DNA of 58,340 nucleotides. Origin: [Mycobacterium] zoologicum (GTDB lineage: Bacteria; Actinomycetota; Actinomycetes; Mycobacteriales; Mycobacteriaceae). Under the pieces are notes generated by a model that worked only from the letters and a program-made list of their open reading frames with translations, did not search any database and was not told the DNA's origin. Both the position numbers and the translations under genes were made by a program. Below are positions 57,839-58,340 of the stretch, one piece after another (the stretch's first letter is position 1; each line of letters opens with the position of its first letter). The stretch lies in assembly GCF_020172665.1 (NCBI RefSeq), contig NZ_CP083985.1, positions 1,346,627 through 1,404,966 of the forward strand. The letters are read 5' to 3'.

Positions 57839-58222
57839 ACTGGCAGGGATGCTCCATCGCCGGTACATCCGTCTTGAGGAACCGAGTCGGCGCCCCAAAC
57901 ACCTGCGGAATCGCGTGATGGCGAGGGCGATTTCGTCGACACCCGGGTAATCGAACGCTGCGAGGTTGATCTGCTCTTCGTCGTAAGCGCTGTAGTGGTG
58001 AGGGAATCCAGGTGCACCAGATGCGGTTGGTGTCGAAGATGACCTCGGCGAGGAGTCGGCATGGAAGTTGTCGAACAGTCCATGCAGTATGCGTTTGGTG
58101 TCGTCGATGAATACCGAGAATTCGTTGCGGGGACTCATCTCACCGAGCAGGGCGTGCATGTCCCGTACGCGATCTCCGGAGCCGCCGTCGAGATCGCCGT
58201 GTCGCGCGTACAGCCCTAGACG
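57839..58222 (-). pseudogene. Frameshifted gene remnant cut by an IS110 element
   Basis: Read leftward from about 58222, one frame gives RLGLYARHGDLDGGSGDRVRD, then DMHALLGEMSPRNEFSVFID and DTKRILHGLFDNFH. Protein-like sequence then switches frame (LLAEVIFDTNRIWCTWIP), returns to the first frame (HHYSAYDEEQINLAAFDYPG, VDEIALAITRF) and switches again (PQVFGAPTRFLKTDVPAMEH). At least two frameshifts are implied. The 5' side runs into the IS110 left end, so the front of the gene may have been removed or displaced by it. The family is not recognised. Confidence 0.4.
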
Positions 58223-58233
58223 GTATGGGGGGC

Positions 58234-58316
58234 TGGGGCCTCACTCACATGTGAACGTGGGTTGCCGACAGGAATCAGGTCCTGGCCGGTAGAGCCACAA
58301 GATGTGGGAGGCCCCA
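58234..58316 (+). ncRNA. Possible bridge-RNA region at the left end of an IS110 element
   Basis: TGGGGCCTC (58234-58242) pairs exactly with GAGGCCCCA (58308-58316), and CACAT (58246-58250) with ATGTG (58302-58306), closing a 51-base interior. The stem ends immediately before the transposase GTG. IS110-group elements encode a structured bridge (seek) RNA in the non-coding end upstream of the recombinase gene, so this fold may be part of it. Loop assignments cannot be made because the element is cut by the window end. Confidence 0.4.
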
Positions 58317-58340
58317 GTGAAGGTTCAGCGTACGAGTGTT
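58317..58340 (+). CDS. IS110-family transposase, first 8 codons
   Basis: GTG at 58317 opens a frame reading MKVQRTSV, the start of the common mycobacterial IS110-family DEDD recombinase (which continues GLDVHARSV in relatives I recall). The window ends here. Only eight residues are visible, so the assignment rests on that match, on the stem-loop upstream and on the contig breaking at a repeated element. Confidence 0.6.

Larger units (their letters stand above)
58234..58340 (+). mobile_element. Left end of an IS110-family insertion sequence
   Basis: Non-coding end plus the start of the transposase gene. The exact left boundary is not determinable, since IS110 elements lack clear terminal inverted repeats and target duplications; it lies somewhere between the gene remnant (about 58222) and 58234. 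Confidence 0.6.

Overview
The window is GC-rich actinobacterial DNA and almost certainly comes from a non-tuberculous member of the Mycobacteriaceae. From memory of the M. tuberculosis H37Rv gene order, most of it runs parallel to the block Rv1233c to Rv1275: lpqY-sugABC, corA, mdh, lpqZ, an SDR gene, kgd, an MFS exporter, lprE, deaD, an acyltransferase, a TetR gene with cyp130, an FAD-linked oxidase, udgB, a Ddn-like gene, a HIT gene, a pH-type adenylate cyclase, a two-gene ABC exporter, lprB and lprC. The first 19 bases are an exact Nextera/Tn5 mosaic-end adapter, so base 1 is a contig end. The last 24 bases are the first codons of an IS110-family transposase, a typical assembly break.

Layout. 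20-5704: a truncated membrane protein, a stress-type membrane protein, and the trehalose importer operon lpqY-sugA-sugB-sugC with a translationally coupled suppressor-of-fused-domain gene. 5712-6311: a decayed TetR gene between inverted palindromic repeats. 6327-19944: corA, mdh, a large cyclase-NTPase-LuxR regulator, a small secreted protein, malic enzyme, lpqZ, an SDR and kgd, which puts several central-carbon enzymes close together. 20116-32191: MFS exporter, lipoproteins, deaD, acyltransferase, TetR/cyp130, FAD oxidase and udgB. 32303-45564: a flavin monooxygenase, a 1341-residue PGRS protein with an aspartic-protease-like C-terminus, Ddn, HIT, a PLP lyase, adenylate cyclase, a DosR-boxed Acg-type nitroreductase, and an ABC exporter pair with one degenerate ATP site. 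45676-46760: lprB-lprC.

46761-51200 is accessory DNA. It holds two toxin-antitoxin modules (Xre/MbcA-type antitoxin with RES toxin; VapB with VapC) interleaved with copies of a MarR-like gene. A degenerate, deleted copy of the first MarR promoter/5' region lies left of the RES module. A 5'-truncated MarR copy with an in-frame deletion of its DNA-binding core lies right of VapBC. Each toxin module is therefore bracketed by direct repeats of a MarR-like locus. The two intact MarR-like genes share a palindromic operator-like element and the same TANNNT-N8-GTG leaderless start. I consider this the most interesting structure in the window.

52021-56179 carries a GjpA-like exported protein followed by a second PGRS protein. 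Both PGRS proteins have a Sec signal peptide where a PE domain would normally be. 56180-58340 holds gene remnants, a membrane protein of unknown function, and the left end of an IS110 element with a stem-loop that could belong to a bridge RNA.

A second recurring theme is a set of long intergenic palindromes at gene ends. Several share the outer arm GCGAGCGTGC and a G-rich tail while their inner arms differ.
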